From: Rhodobacterales bacterium 32-67-9
GTDB lineage: Bacteria > Pseudomonadota > Alphaproteobacteria > Rhodobacterales > Rhodobacteraceae
Assembly (NCBI GenBank): GCA_002280515.1
Contig: NCEA01000015.1
Span: 4,313 to 51,958, forward strand
Direction of reading: 5' to 3'
DNA: 47,646 nucleotides
Both the position numbers and the translations under genes were made by a program. The notes beneath the pieces were generated by a model, which searched no databases, was not told where the DNA came from, and saw only the letters and a program-made list of their open reading frames with translations. Numbering within the stretch: position 1 is the stretch's first letter; each line of letters starts with the position of its first letter. Of the stretch, positions 18,484 through 27,987 are shown piece by piece.

Positions 18484-18511
18484 AAAGGCCCCGGATATCC
18501 GGGGCCTTTTT
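18484..18511 (+). terminator. Intrinsic terminator of the sulfurylase/kinase gene
   Basis: Perfect 11-bp stem AAAGGCCCCGG (18484-18494) and CCGGGGCCTTT (18499-18509) around ATAT, with a run of five T ending at 18511. It lies 25 bases after the stop codon. By symmetry it may also serve the convergent cytochrome b561 gene. Confidence 0.9.
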
Positions 18512-18544
18512 CATGTCGGGCGTCGGGTTGCCTGGATGCCGCGC

Positions 18545-19030
18545 TCAGCCCGTCCGCTTCATCCGCCCGATCAGCCCGTCCTTCAGCACGAACTGGTGAT
18601 AGGCCGCGCCGACAACATGCAGCGCTACCAGTGTGACGAGAAGGTTGAACATCACCTCATGCGCCTCGCCCGCGAGATCGACCGCGCCGAACCAGGCCAC
18701 GAGGCCCAAGGCCGGGATGAGGACGAGAACGGCATAAAGCCCCAGATGGGTAAGCTTCGCGATCATGTCCGTGACCGGATGGCCATCTGGCGGCAGCGGC
18801 GGCGCACCGCGAACAAGCCGCACCGCGATCCGTACCGCCGCAAGGGCGAGGATCGCGACACCGACCCAGACATGCGCGGCGGCCACCGTGCCGAAGGCGT
18901 CACGGCCCTTGTGAAATGCGTACCACGCGGACTTCATCGCATCGCTGCTGACATAACTCGCGCCCAGCAAGAGCACGACGCCCCAGTGAACTGCGATCTG
19001 CGTGCGGCTGTATCCGGTAACCTCTGACAT
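18545..19030 (-). CDS. Cytochrome b561-type membrane protein
   Basis: 161 residues from the ATG at 19030, preceded by GAGGGA; an in-frame start 14 codons earlier lacks a site. Four membrane segments: TQIAVHWGVVLLLGASYV, AAHVWVGVAILALAAVRIAVR, LTHLGLYAVLVLIPALGLVAWF and EVMFNLLVTLVALHVVGAAYH, with conserved His residues at helix ends (HW, HV, HLG, HVV) that fit bis-His ligation of two b hemes. The family moves electrons between the quinone pool and periplasmic partners, some as superoxide:quinone oxidoreductases. C-terminal DGLIGRMKR is typical. Confidence 0.88.
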   Translation of the reverse strand: MSEVTGYSRTQIAVHWGVVLLLGASYVSSDAMKSAWYAFHKGRDAFGTVAAAHVWVGVAILALAAVRIAVRLVRGAPPLPPDGHPVTDMIAKLTHLGLYAVLVLIPALGLVAWFGAVDLAGEAHEVMFNLLVTLVALHVVGAAYHQFVLKDGLIGRMKRTG

Positions 19031-19136
19031 CTGTCCCTCATGTTGTTCAGACCCGATGGCCGTCGGGACCATCGGTCATGTCACGCAGTGAGGTCGATTT
19101 TCCGTCGCGGGTAAATGCAACCGAGGTTGCAGATCG

Positions 19137-19364
19137 TCAGTGAACGCTGACCGGCGCCATGTCGTTCTGCCGCGCCAGCATGAAGGCCAGCCGCCGGTCC
19201 TTGACCAAAGCCAGCCGCTCGCCAGAGGCGTCGTGAACCGCATAGAGCGTTTCCAGCCCCATCGCCTGCGCCCGGATCTCCTCCGGCAACTCGGCCACGG
19301 GAACCTCGCGCACATAGACGATGCGCTCGCCCGAAACCGGCCCGAAATCGTATTTGGTATCCAT
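19137..19364 (-). CDS. DUF1150 protein
   Basis: 75 residues from the ATG at 19364, which has a textbook AAGGAGG site. The sequence is that of DUF1150: a start MDTKYDFGPVSGERIVYVRE and an end RRLAFMLARQNDMAPVSVH. These small cytoplasmic proteins occur in alphaproteobacteria, commonly next to small heat-shock genes, and their role is unknown. Here the start lies 13 bases after the stop of hsp20 in the same direction, so the two form an operon and a stress-related function is likely. Confidence 0.85.
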   Translation of the reverse strand: MDTKYDFGPVSGERIVYVREVPVAELPEEIRAQAMGLETLYAVHDASGERLALVKDRRLAFMLARQNDMAPVSVH

Positions 19365-19377
19365 GCCCGTTTCCTCC

Positions 19378-19794
19378 TTAGCCCTTGGTGATGCGGATCG
19401 TCTGCACGGTCCTTTCCGGGACGGCCCGGACCAAATCGACGTGCAGCAGTCCGTTTTCCAGTCGCGCCCCGTCCACCTCGACCCCCTCGGCCAGCACGAA
19501 GCTGCGCTGGAAGGCGCGCGCCGCGATGCCGCGATGCAGGAAGATGCGACCGTCATCGGCATCCTCGGCCTGGCGGCCGCGGATCACCAGTTGCCGTTCC
19601 TCGACCGTGATCGCGATGTCGTCCTCGCGAAACCCCGCGACGGCGAGCGTGATGCGAAAGCCATGTTCCGAGGATTGTTCGATATTGAACGGGGGATAGC
19701 CCTCGTTCCCGGTCTTCGCGGTACGTTCCACCAGCCGTTCAAGCTGATCGAACCCCAGAAGGAAGGGATGGGCGGCAAAGGTCAGTTTCGTCAT
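19378..19794 (-). CDS. Small heat-shock protein, Hsp20/IbpA family
   Basis: 138 residues if started at MTKLTFAAHPFLLGFD (19794); the frame extends ten codons upstream. The alpha-crystallin domain spans about residues 35-125 with YPPFNIEQSSEHGFRITLAV, the AGF-type loop VAGFREDDIAITVEERQLVI and the GIAARAFQRSFVLAEGV block near the end, as in IbpA. Such proteins form oligomers that hold unfolding proteins for DnaK/ClpB. The C-terminal IxI anchor appears as IRI. Followed by DUF1150; a possible RpoH-type promoter lies upstream. Confidence 0.92.
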   Translation of the reverse strand: MTKLTFAAHPFLLGFDQLERLVERTAKTGNEGYPPFNIEQSSEHGFRITLAVAGFREDDIAITVEERQLVIRGRQAEDADDGRIFLHRGIAARAFQRSFVLAEGVEVDGARLENGLLHVDLVRAVPERTVQTIRITKG

Positions 19795-19859
19795 CTCGGG
19801 CATGTCCTCGACATCAAGCGACACTCGTCAGGGCCCCGCTTCAGGCGACCCTGCGGTGA

Positions 19860-19888
19860 ATATGGAGACCCGAAGCCGGGCCGACAAG
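19860..19888 (-). promoter_or_regulatory. Possible heat-shock (RpoH) promoter of hsp20
   Basis: On the minus strand CTTG (19888-19885) is followed after 17 bases by CTCCATAT (19867-19860), close to the heat-shock sigma pattern of a CTTG -35 and a C-rich, CATAT-like -10. A transcript would begin about 58 bases before the hsp20 ATG. The -10 is not a perfect match. Confidence 0.4.
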
Positions 19889-19966
19889 GCAACCCGGCGC
19901 GAAAAGCTTCCCGCAAGGGCGCGGACTTGCTATCTTCTGTTACCGCTCCCGGGAACGACTCATGAC

Positions 19967-20194
19967 ATGGACGACATGAACGCGCATTTTGAAATGGACA
20001 ATGCCGAGGTTCTGCGCGTGAAGCTCGAAGTGCTCAGGCAGGAGCATCGCGACCTCGACGAGGCGATCCATGTGATGGAAGCCTCGGGCCGCGCCGACCA
20101 GCTTCGGCTGAAGCGGCTGAAAAAGCAGAAATTGATGCTCAAGGACAAGATTGCCCGGATCGAGGATGTCCTGACGCCGGACATCATCGCCTGA
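19967..20194 (+). CDS. YdcH family (DUF465) protein
   Basis: 75 residues from the ATG at 19967 (MDDMNAHFEMDNAEV); the ATG at 19976 is an equally possible start since neither has a clear ribosome-binding site. The sequence is one helical hairpin rich in Glu, Lys and Arg: LRVKLEVLRQEHRDLDEAI, then RLKRLKKQKLMLKDKIARIED, typical of the DUF465/YdcH family. Function is unknown. It ends about 60 bases upstream of purE in the same direction. Confidence 0.85.
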   Translation: MDDMNAHFEMDNAEVLRVKLEVLRQEHRDLDEAIHVMEASGRADQLRLKRLKKQKLMLKDKIARIEDVLTPDIIA

Positions 20195-20257
20195 CCTTGC
20201 CCCGCCCCGTGCCGCCGCTATAGTGCGCGCTCCATTTCCCGGGGCGCGGAGAGCGGC

Positions 20258-20743
20258 ATGAGCGTGAAGGTCGGCATCATCATGGGGTCCCAGTCCGACT
20301 GGCCGACGATGAAGGAGGCGGCGGCGGTGCTCGACGAGCTGGGCGTCGCCTACGAGACGAAGATCGTGTCGGCGCACCGGACGCCCGACCGTCTCTGGGC
20401 CTATGGCAAGACCGCCGTCGAACGCGGGCTTCAGGTGATCGTCGCCGGTGCCGGCGGCGCGGCGCATCTGCCTGGCATGATGGCCTCGAAGACCCGGGTG
20501 CCGGTCATCGGCGTGCCGGTGCAGACCAAGGCGCTGTCGGGCGTCGACAGCCTTTATTCCATCGTCCAGATGCCGAAGGGCTACCCGGTCGCCACGATGG
20601 CCATCGGCGCCGCCGGCGCGGCCAACGCGGGCCTCATGGCGGCCGGCATCCTCGCCCTTCACGACGCGGCCCTCGCCACCCGCCTCGACGCCTGGCGCGA
20701 TGCGCTTTCCGCCTCGATCCCGGACGCCCCGCAAGATGAGTAA
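20258..20743 (+). CDS. purE: 5-(carboxyamino)imidazole ribonucleotide mutase
   Basis: 161 residues, class I PurE. The start [18 protein letters not shown] carries the conserved SxSD motif, followed by [13 protein letters not shown] and the [11 protein letters not shown] block that binds the nucleotide. It converts N5-CAIR, made by PurK, to CAIR in purine synthesis. A GGAGAG site precedes the ATG. Its end overlaps the purK start by eight bases, so the two enzymes of consecutive steps are co-translated. Confidence 0.96.
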   Translation: MSVKVGIIMGSQSDWPTMKEAAAVLDELGVAYETKIVSAHRTPDRLWAYGKTAVERGLQVIVAGAGGAAHLPGMMASKTRVPVIGVPVQTKALSGVDSLYSIVQMPKGYPVATMAIGAAGAANAGLMAAGILALHDAALATRLDAWRDALSASIPDAPQDE

Positions 20744-21809
20744 ACCGCTGCCCGCCGGCGCCACGATCGGCATCCTTGGCGGCGGCCAGCTTGGCCGCAT
20801 GCTCTCCGTCGCCGCCGCCCGGCTCGGCTACCGGACCCATATCTACGAGCCGGCCGCAGCCCCGCCCGCCGGTGACGTTGCCCGGATCGTGACGACCGCC
20901 GCCTATGACGATCTGGCGGCCCTCGCCAAGTTCGCGCAGTCTGTGGACATCGTCACCTACGAGTTTGAGAACATTCCCACTTCGGCGCTAGACGCGCTCG
21001 AGGCGCACTGCCCGATCCATCCCAACCGCCGCGCCCTCGCCATCAGCCAGGACCGGCTTGTCGAGAAGGCGTTCCTGCACGATCTCGGCCTTCAGACAGC
21101 GCCTTTCGCGGCCGTCAACGACGCCGACGGCCTCGCCAGGGCAGTGGACGAGATCGGCACGCCCGCGATCCTCAAGACACGCCGGCTCGGCTATGATGGC
21201 AAGGGCCAGGTCCGGCTGAACACCCCCGATGACGCGCCGGCGGCGATGGCCGCGATGGCCGGCGCGCCGGCGATCCTCGAAGGCTTCATCGACTTCAGCC
21301 ACGAAGTCTCGGTCATCGCGGCCCGCAGCCTTTCGGGCGAGGTGACTGCCTTCGATCCGGGCGAGAATGTCCACCGCGAGGGCATCCTGCGCACCACCAC
21401 CATCCCTGCCCGCCTGACCGAGGCGCAGCGCACCGATGCCGTCTTCCTCGCCGGCCGCATCCTCAACGCGCTGAGCTATGTCGGCGTCATGGGGGTGGAG
21501 CTTTTCGTCACCCGCAAGGGCCTGATCGTCAACGAGATCGCCCCGAGGGTACACAATTCCGGCCACTGGACCCAGAACGGCTGCGCCGTCGACCAGTTCG
21601 AACAGCACATCCGCGCCATCACCGGCTGGCCTTTGGGCGACGGCTCCCGCCATTCCGACGTGGTGATGGAGAACCTGATCGGCGACGATATCAACCGGGT
21701 GCCGCAGATCGCCCGCGAACCGCATGCCGCGATCCATCTTTACGGCAAGGCCGAGGCCCGGCCCGGCCGCAAGATGGGCCATGTGAACCGGGTCATGCCC
21801 CGGAAGTGA
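20736..21809 (+). CDS. purK: 5-(carboxyamino)imidazole ribonucleotide synthase
   Basis: 357 residues from the ATG at 20736, inside the end of purE. ATP-grasp enzyme: N-terminal [20 protein letters not shown], then [17 protein letters not shown] (ATP-binding lysine region) and the metal-binding end [14 protein letters not shown]. It carboxylates AIR with bicarbonate and ATP to N5-CAIR. An upstream in-frame ATG exists but would read far into purE. Followed by a hairpin and the convergent lipase-like gene. Confidence 0.96.
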   Translation: MSKPLPAGATIGILGGGQLGRMLSVAAARLGYRTHIYEPAAAPPAGDVARIVTTAAYDDLAALAKFAQSVDIVTYEFENIPTSALDALEAHCPIHPNRRALAISQDRLVEKAFLHDLGLQTAPFAAVNDADGLARAVDEIGTPAILKTRRLGYDGKGQVRLNTPDDAPAAMAAMAGAPAILEGFIDFSHEVSVIAARSLSGEVTAFDPGENVHREGILRTTTIPARLTEAQRTDAVFLAGRILNALSYVGVMGVELFVTRKGLIVNEIAPRVHNSGHWTQNGCAVDQFEQHIRAITGWPLGDGSRHSDVVMENLIGDDINRVPQIAREPHAAIHLYGKAEARPGRKMGHVNRVMPRK

Positions 21810-21820
21810 TCCCCGTTTCG

Positions 21821-21845
21821 CGCCGGTGACGGAGACCGTCCGGCG
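21821..21845. terminator. Hairpin between convergent purK and lipase-like gene
   Basis: CGCCGG at 21821-21826 pairs with CCGGCG at 21840-21845, and an inner ACGG pairs with CCGT. It sits in the 36-base gap between two convergent genes and may terminate both. No T-run. Confidence 0.35.
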
Positions 21846-22571
21846 TCAGCGGAACACCCGTTGCGCGGCGTCGAAATAGGTCAGGTCGTGATCGAACCGG
21901 CCACTTTCGAGGAACTCCAGAACCTCGGCCACCACGACCGGGTTGTTCATCATGAAAGTATGGGTGACCGGCAGCACGATATGGTCGCGCATACCGCCGA
22001 TCTTGGTGCTCTCGACGCTGACCTTGCCGTCGTCCTCGCCCTCGATCACCGCCGAATAGACCGGGTTCAGCGACTGGTTTCCGGCAATGATCCCAAGGTC
22101 GAACTGCGCCGCCGGCAGCTCGTTCGGCAGGCTCGACGGCCCGGTGCCAAGCTCCAGCCCCGCCGGGCCGTTCAGCCAGCGGAAGGCACCGAGGTCACCG
22201 AAAGCGTCGACAAGCTCCGACCCGTGGTTCGGCGGCGCCATCATGACCACGCGGCCCATCTCGGCCGGCCGGTGATCGGCAAGCCAGGCGCGGACGAGGA
22301 TGCCGCCCATCGAATGGGTGACGAAATGCACCCGCTCCTGCCCGCATTCCGCGACCGCCGGTCCGACCTCGGTCGCGACCAGCGTCTCGATCGTCGCCTC
22401 GGTCGACGGGTAGCCACGGTTCACGACATGGTAGCCCGCCCGGCCCAGCGCCTCCTCCAGCACCAGAAGCGAGGTCTCGCTCCGCGCCAGCCCGTGCAGG
22501 AGCACCACGCAATCGGCCCGCGCCACCGGCGCGGCGGCGATGAGAAGGAGGGCGAGGCCGAGTTTCCACAT
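21846..22571 (-). CDS. Secreted alpha/beta hydrolase, lipase-like
   Basis: 241 residues. A signal peptide ([16 protein letters not shown]) precedes a mature alpha/beta-hydrolase fold opening with [15 protein letters not shown]. The nucleophile elbow is THSMGG with Ser near residue 91, and the likely catalytic His is in LPVTHTFMM near the end; an Asp near residue 184 could complete the triad. Proteins of this shape resemble PGAP1-like or triacylglycerol lipases and are probably periplasmic esterases; the substrate is unknown. It is transcribed away from the Nudix gene, with only 76 bases between the two starts. Confidence 0.85.
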   Translation of the reverse strand: MWKLGLALLLIAAAPVARADCVVLLHGLARSETSLLVLEEALGRAGYHVVNRGYPSTEATIETLVATEVGPAVAECGQERVHFVTHSMGGILVRAWLADHRPAEMGRVVMMAPPNHGSELVDAFGDLGAFRWLNGPAGLELGTGPSSLPNELPAAQFDLGIIAGNQSLNPVYSAVIEGEDDGKVSVESTKIGGMRDHIVLPVTHTFMMNNPVVVAEVLEFLESGRFDHDLTYFDAAQRVFR

Positions 22572-22647
22572 GTCCCGGAGATAGGGAATTCACCGTCCCG
22601 ATGCGAGCCTCTTGTCCTCGCCGTGACGCTTCGTCACTGTCGGGCGC

Positions 22648-23100
22648 ATGAAGACACGCTCCCCCCGCCTCGCGACGCGCGCGATCATCGTCCAGGACGG
22701 ACGGCTGCTTCTCGTCAACGCCTATCCCGGCGGACGGTCGGACCTCTGGTGTGCGCCCGGCGGCGGGGTGGAGCCGGGCCATTCCCTGCCCGAGAACCTC
22801 GCCCGCGAGATCCACGAGGAATGCGGGCTTCGGATCGCGGTCGGCCGCCTCGCGCTCGTCAACGAATTCCACGATCCGCGCTCGGGCTTTCATCAGGTCG
22901 ACCTCTTCTTCCGCTGTACCGTCACCGGCGGCCATCTTGACCCCGGCTGGGCCGATCCGGCCCGCGTCGTCCATACCCGCCGCTTCTTCGCGGCCGATGA
23001 GGTCGCCGCGATCCGGCTCAAGCCCGACAGCCTGCCGCGCGTGGCGTTCGGGGCCGAAGGGCCGGCCGAATACGATCCCTTGGAGGTCATCGTGACATGA
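22648..23100 (+). CDS. Nudix hydrolase
   Basis: 150 residues. The Nudix box is GGVEPGHSLPENLAREIHEE, with the catalytic core R53-E54-I-H-E57-E58-C-G60 intact; the first Glu of the consensus box is His45 here, a change that also occurs in some active relatives. Members cleave nucleoside diphosphates linked to another group. The substrate cannot be predicted. Its stop overlaps the start of the GreA/GreB-like gene by four bases (ATGA), so they are translationally coupled. Confidence 0.88.
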   Translation: MKTRSPRLATRAIIVQDGRLLLVNAYPGGRSDLWCAPGGGVEPGHSLPENLAREIHEECGLRIAVGRLALVNEFHDPRSGFHQVDLFFRCTVTGGHLDPGWADPARVVHTRRFFAADEVAAIRLKPDSLPRVAFGAEGPAEYDPLEVIVT

Positions 23101-23588
23101 GCCGCGCCTTCGTGAAGGAAGACGGGCCGGACAACGAACCACTGCCCGACCTGCCGATCAGCCCGCATCCGAACTACGTCACGCCGCGCGGCCTCGCAGA
23201 CTTGCGCCACCGGCTGGAGGCGACCCAGACGGAGCTTGCGCAGTTGAAGGCGCGGGCCGACCGGCTCGACAAGCTGCCCGAGAAGGCAGCCGAACGCGAC
23301 ATCCGCTATCTTGAGGCGCGGCTCCGCTCGGCGATCCCGGTCGACCCGGCCGAGCAGCCGCGCGACGAGGTGGCCTTTGGCGCGCGGGTGACGGTCGCGG
23401 ACGAGGACGGGCGGGAAACCGTCTACGAGATCGTCGGAGAGGACGAGGCTGATGCGGCGGCGCAGCGGATCGCGCCGCACTCGCCACTCGCCCGCGCACT
23501 TCTCGGCGCGCGGGTCGGCGATGTCGTCGACTGGCGCCGGCCCGCCGGCCGGCTTGACCTCGAGGTGATTGCCATCGCCTATCCCTGA
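23097..23588 (+). CDS. GreA/GreB-family transcription elongation factor
   Basis: 163 residues with the two-domain build of the family: an N-terminal coiled coil (LADLRHRLEATQTELAQLKARA, with LDKLPEKAAERDIRYLEARL) and a C-terminal FKBP-like domain with VAFGARVTVADEDGRETVYEIVG and ISPHSPLARALLGARVGD-type sequence. These proteins enter the RNA polymerase secondary channel and promote cleavage of backtracked transcripts. The N-terminal leader SHPNYVTPRG-like segment (PISPHPNYVTPRGLADL) is as in GreB. Coupled to the Nudix gene upstream. Confidence 0.88.
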   Translation: MSRAFVKEDGPDNEPLPDLPISPHPNYVTPRGLADLRHRLEATQTELAQLKARADRLDKLPEKAAERDIRYLEARLRSAIPVDPAEQPRDEVAFGARVTVADEDGRETVYEIVGEDEADAAAQRIAPHSPLARALLGARVGDVVDWRRPAGRLDLEVIAIAYP

Positions 23589-24442
23589 CGCGGCGACCGC
23601 AGGGCGATCGCCACCCCGCCAAGCACGAGCGCCGCGGAGAGGAGGAAGCGCAAGGTCAGGGCCTCGCCCAGGAACACCAAGCCGCCGGCAAGCGCGATCA
23701 GCGGCACCGTCAGTTGCGCGACCCCGCCCCGCGCAGCGCCGAGCGCGGGCAACACGGAATACCAGAGCGCATAGCCAAGGCCTGAGGTCAGGGCGCCCGA
23801 GATCACCGCAAGGAGCAGCCCCGCCGGCATCGTCGGCACCGCCCCCTGCATGACCGGCAGCGCGCGGACAAGGACGAGGGCGACCGGCACGGCGAGGACG
23901 AAGTTCCACGCCGTCGCGCCGAGCGGATCTGTTGAGCCGCGCGCCGAGAGCGAATAGATCCCCCAGCCGATCCCCGCCGCCGCCATCAGCGTCGCGTGGA
24001 ACAGGCTCTCGTTCGCCCCCGACCCCGGCCCGAAAAGGTAGGCAAGCCCCAGAAAGGCGAGGCCGGAACCGATCCAGCGCCGCGCCGGCACCCGTTCACG
24101 CGCCAGAAGCGCGCCCGCGAACATGGTGATCTGGACCATGCCGAACAGGATCAGCGCGCCTGTCCCCGCATCGAGTGCGCCATAGGCGAGCGAGAAGCCG
24201 AAGAGATAGACAAGAAGCGACATCGCCCCCGCCGCGCGACCCTGCGGTCCGGGCCAGAGCGGCCGCCCGCTCACCAGCCGCCGGCCGAGAACCAGAAGCG
24301 CCAGCATCGCCGCGCCGGCCAGGAGCCGGACTACGGCGAACCGCACCGGGTCGATGAGACCGTTCCCGACCCCGGCCCGGTTGAGAACGGAATTCGCGGC
24401 AAACGCGATCATGGTGAGGGTGGTGAGGAGGAAAAGGCGCAT
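23579..24442 (-). CDS. EamA/DMT-family transporter
   Basis: 287 residues with about ten membrane segments in two EamA repeats (for example LFLLTTLTMIAFAANSVLNR and AGALILFGMVQITMFAGALL). The internal pattern with SGLGYALWYSVLP near the end is typical for the DMT family of metabolite exporters. Inner membrane; substrate unknown. It overlaps the 3' end of the convergent GreB-like gene by ten bases. Second half GVAQLTVPLIALAGGLVFLGEAL is the usual end of the second repeat. Confidence 0.9.
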   Translation of the reverse strand: MRLFLLTTLTMIAFAANSVLNRAGVGNGLIDPVRFAVVRLLAGAAMLALLVLGRRLVSGRPLWPGPQGRAAGAMSLLVYLFGFSLAYGALDAGTGALILFGMVQITMFAGALLARERVPARRWIGSGLAFLGLAYLFGPGSGANESLFHATLMAAAGIGWGIYSLSARGSTDPLGATAWNFVLAVPVALVLVRALPVMQGAVPTMPAGLLLAVISGALTSGLGYALWYSVLPALGAARGGVAQLTVPLIALAGGLVFLGEALTLRFLLSAALVLGGVAIALRSPRQG

Positions 24443-24546
24443 GGAGAAGAGCTAGACCGCTTCACCGCACCGGGCAATGGCAGATCGCCGGCCCCTTGAT
24501 ATGGGACGCGGCGCCCACGCGACGGGCATGGCCGATGCGCCCATTC

Positions 24547-24573
24547 GCTGGGTCGGGTTGAAACCGACCCAGC
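24547..24573. repeat. Dispersed palindrome, copy A
   Basis: Ten-bp perfect stem GCTGGGTCGG (24547-24556) and CCGACCCAGC (24564-24573) around GTTGAAA. The core CGGGTTGAAACCG resembles the palindromes at 27844 and 46429. It lies between the EamA and groEL genes. Confidence 0.55.
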
Positions 24574-24590
24574 CCGGGACGTCTCATACA

Positions 24591-24618
24591 AAAAAGGGGC
24601 CCCGCTCGGGGGCCCCTT
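24591..24618 (-). terminator. Intrinsic terminator of groESL
   Basis: GGGGCCCC (24596-24603) pairs with GGGGCCCC (24609-24616), and on the minus strand the stem is followed by a T-run (six A on the plus strand at 24590-24595). It lies 30 bases after the groEL stop codon. Confidence 0.9.
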
Positions 24619-24647
24619 CCCTGTCGGTCCGTTTGAGCGGAACCGTC

Positions 24648-26324
<1,677 letters not shown>

Positions 26325-26336
26325 TCAGTGACAGGC

Positions 26337-26624
26337 TCAGGCGATGATGCCGAGAATGTCGCTTTCCTTCATGATCAGCATCTCGGCGCCATCGACGGTC
26401 ACTTCCGTGCCCGACCACTTGCCGAAGAGGATCCTGTCGCCCTTCTTGACGGACGGCGCGATCAGCTCGCCCGAATCCTTGCGCGCGCCTTCGCCAACGG
26501 CGACGACTTCGCCCTCGGCCGGCTTTTCCTTGGCGCTGTCGGGGATGATCAGACCGCCCTTGGTCTTGTCTTCACCTTCAATGCGCTTGACCAGCACGCG
26601 GTCATGAAGCGGTTTGAATGCCAT
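26337..26624 (-). CDS. groES: Co-chaperonin GroES
   Basis: 95 residues. The start [20 protein letters not shown] and the mobile loop region [20 protein letters not shown] are typical, as is the closing [11 protein letters not shown]. The heptameric lid of GroEL. First gene of the groESL operon; transcription starts next to a CIRCE operator. Confidence 0.98.
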   Translation of the reverse strand: MAFKPLHDRVLVKRIEGEDKTKGGLIIPDSAKEKPAEGEVVAVGEGARKDSGELIAPSVKKGDRILFGKWSGTEVTVDGAEMLIMKESDILGIIA

Positions 26625-26660
26625 CTGGTAACACTCCCTAGGTTCCAGGTTTGAATGCGA

Positions 26661-26687
26661 TTAGCACTCGTGTTGACTGAGTGCTAA
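26661..26687. promoter_or_regulatory. CIRCE operator of groESL
   Basis: TTAGCACTC (26661-26669), nine bases, then GAGTGCTAA (26679-26687): a perfect CIRCE inverted repeat, the target of the HrcA repressor. It lies just inside the predicted transcript of groES, so HrcA binding would block initiation and heat would relieve it. Confidence 0.97.
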
Positions 26688-26694
26688 CGGGGCG

Positions 26695-26723
26695 TAGTTA
26701 GGCCCCTCGCCGACCCGAGTCAA
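26695..26723 (-). promoter_or_regulatory. Promoter of groESL
   Basis: On the minus strand TTGACT (26723-26718), 17 bases, then TAACTA (26700-26695). The start point would fall at about 26688, directly at the CIRCE palindrome. The -35 is close to the sigma-70 consensus, the -10 is only fair. Confidence 0.55.
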
Positions 26724-26822
26724 CTCCCGACTCGCGCAAAAGTGCCCAGCCTTCGCCTTGGCGTGGCCATGAGCCCGTGCAAGGATGACTCTCACGTCCA
26801 GACGCGAGCTCCGGGAGTTTCT

Positions 26823-27815
26823 ATGATCCGCGCCACCCTTCTCTGTCTGCTTCTCGTCCTGCCCGGACGCGGCGCCGTAGCGGCCTGCGCCGGAACCGAC
26901 CTCTGGCCCGCGCTGCCGGCAGAGGAGCGCATCGCCATCGACGCGGCGGTCGACAGCCTTGCCTATCCGCGCGGCAACTTCTGGCGGGCGACGCGAGGCG
27001 ACGAGGTCGTGCACCTTGTCGGCACCTACCATTTCGACGACCCGCGCCATGACGCGATCGTCGCGCGCCTGACCCCGGTCATCGAAAGCGCCGCGACCGT
27101 CCTTGTCGAAGCCGGCCCCGAGGAGCAGGAGCGGCTGAAGTCCGAAACGACCCGACATCCCGACAGGCTCTTCCTGGTCACGGGCCCGACCCTGCCGGAA
27201 CAACTCGGCGCGGCGGACTGGCAGGTACTGGCCGAGGCGATGAAGGAACGTGGCATTCCCGCCTTCATGGCCTCGAAGATGCAGCCCTGGTATGTGTCGA
27301 TGATGCTCGGCATCCCGCCCTGCGCGATGACCGAGATTGGCACAGGCGCCCACGGGCTCGACGCGCGGATCATCGAGCTGGCCGAGGAACAGCAGATCCC
27401 GCTGCGGGCGCTCGAACCCTATGACACGGTCTTCGGTCTTTTCGACGCGATGACGCCTGAGGCGCAGATCGACATGATCCTGACCACGCTGGCAGTCGTC
27501 GACCGGGCCGAGGATTACAGCGCGACCCTGACCGAGGCCTATTTCCGCGAAGATGTCCGCGTGACGTGGGAACTGGGGCGGCAGTCGGCCTACGGCCTTC
27601 CCGGCAAGACGCGCGAAAGCGTCGATGCCGACATGGCCGAGATGGAGGAGGCCCTGATGTTCCGCCGCAACCGGTCGTGGATCCCGGTGATCGAGGCGGC
27701 GGCGGCCGAGGGGCCGGCCTTCGTCGCCTTCGGCGCCCTGCACCTCTCGGGCCGGGATGGCGTTCTGGCGCTTCTGGAGCGGGCGGGCTTCACGCTCGAA
27801 CGGCTGTCGTTCTGA
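26823..27815 (+). CDS. TraB/GumN-family protein, secreted
   Basis: 330 residues from the ATG at 26823, seven bases after GGGAG; the longer frame to 26742 has no site. A signal peptide (IRATLLCLLLVLPGRGAVAA) leads a mature domain with the two family motifs: HLVGTYHFDDPRHD near the N-terminus and FVAFGALHLSGRDGVLALLE at the C-terminus. These GxxH pairs are shared with the Tiki metalloproteases, so a membrane-side or periplasmic metal-dependent protease is possible, but bacterial members have no defined function. Divergent from groES. Confidence 0.88.
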   Translation: MIRATLLCLLLVLPGRGAVAACAGTDLWPALPAEERIAIDAAVDSLAYPRGNFWRATRGDEVVHLVGTYHFDDPRHDAIVARLTPVIESAATVLVEAGPEEQERLKSETTRHPDRLFLVTGPTLPEQLGAADWQVLAEAMKERGIPAFMASKMQPWYVSMMLGIPPCAMTEIGTGAHGLDARIIELAEEQQIPLRALEPYDTVFGLFDAMTPEAQIDMILTTLAVVDRAEDYSATLTEAYFREDVRVTWELGRQSAYGLPGKTRESVDADMAEMEEALMFRRNRSWIPVIEAAAAEGPAFVAFGALHLSGRDGVLALLERAGFTLERLSF

Positions 27816-27843
27816 CACTCCTGCCCGATGGCGGGCCGCATCG

Positions 27844-27870
27844 GTAAGGCGGGTTTCAACCCGACCTTAC
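27844..27870. repeat. Dispersed palindrome, copy B
   Basis: GTAAGGCGGGTT (27844-27855) and AACCCGACCTTAC (27858-27870) pair with one bulged A around TC. It lies between the TraB/GumN gene and the pyrophosphatase gene and belongs to the same family as 24547 and 46429. Confidence 0.6.
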
Positions 27871-27987
27871 ACGGATCGCGGGGCACCGCCCCCCGCCGGC
27901 GATTCTCCCGTCCGGCGCCCCCCGTGACAACCCCGTCGGCAGCGCCTATAAGGCGCGCGATTTCCCTATCTCCGACGGATGACGCGC

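Noticed and set aside
22648-23100. Inactive Nudix protein because the first Glu of the box is His45
   Set aside because: The catalytic REIHEECG core is complete, and substitution of the first Glu is tolerated in related proteins.
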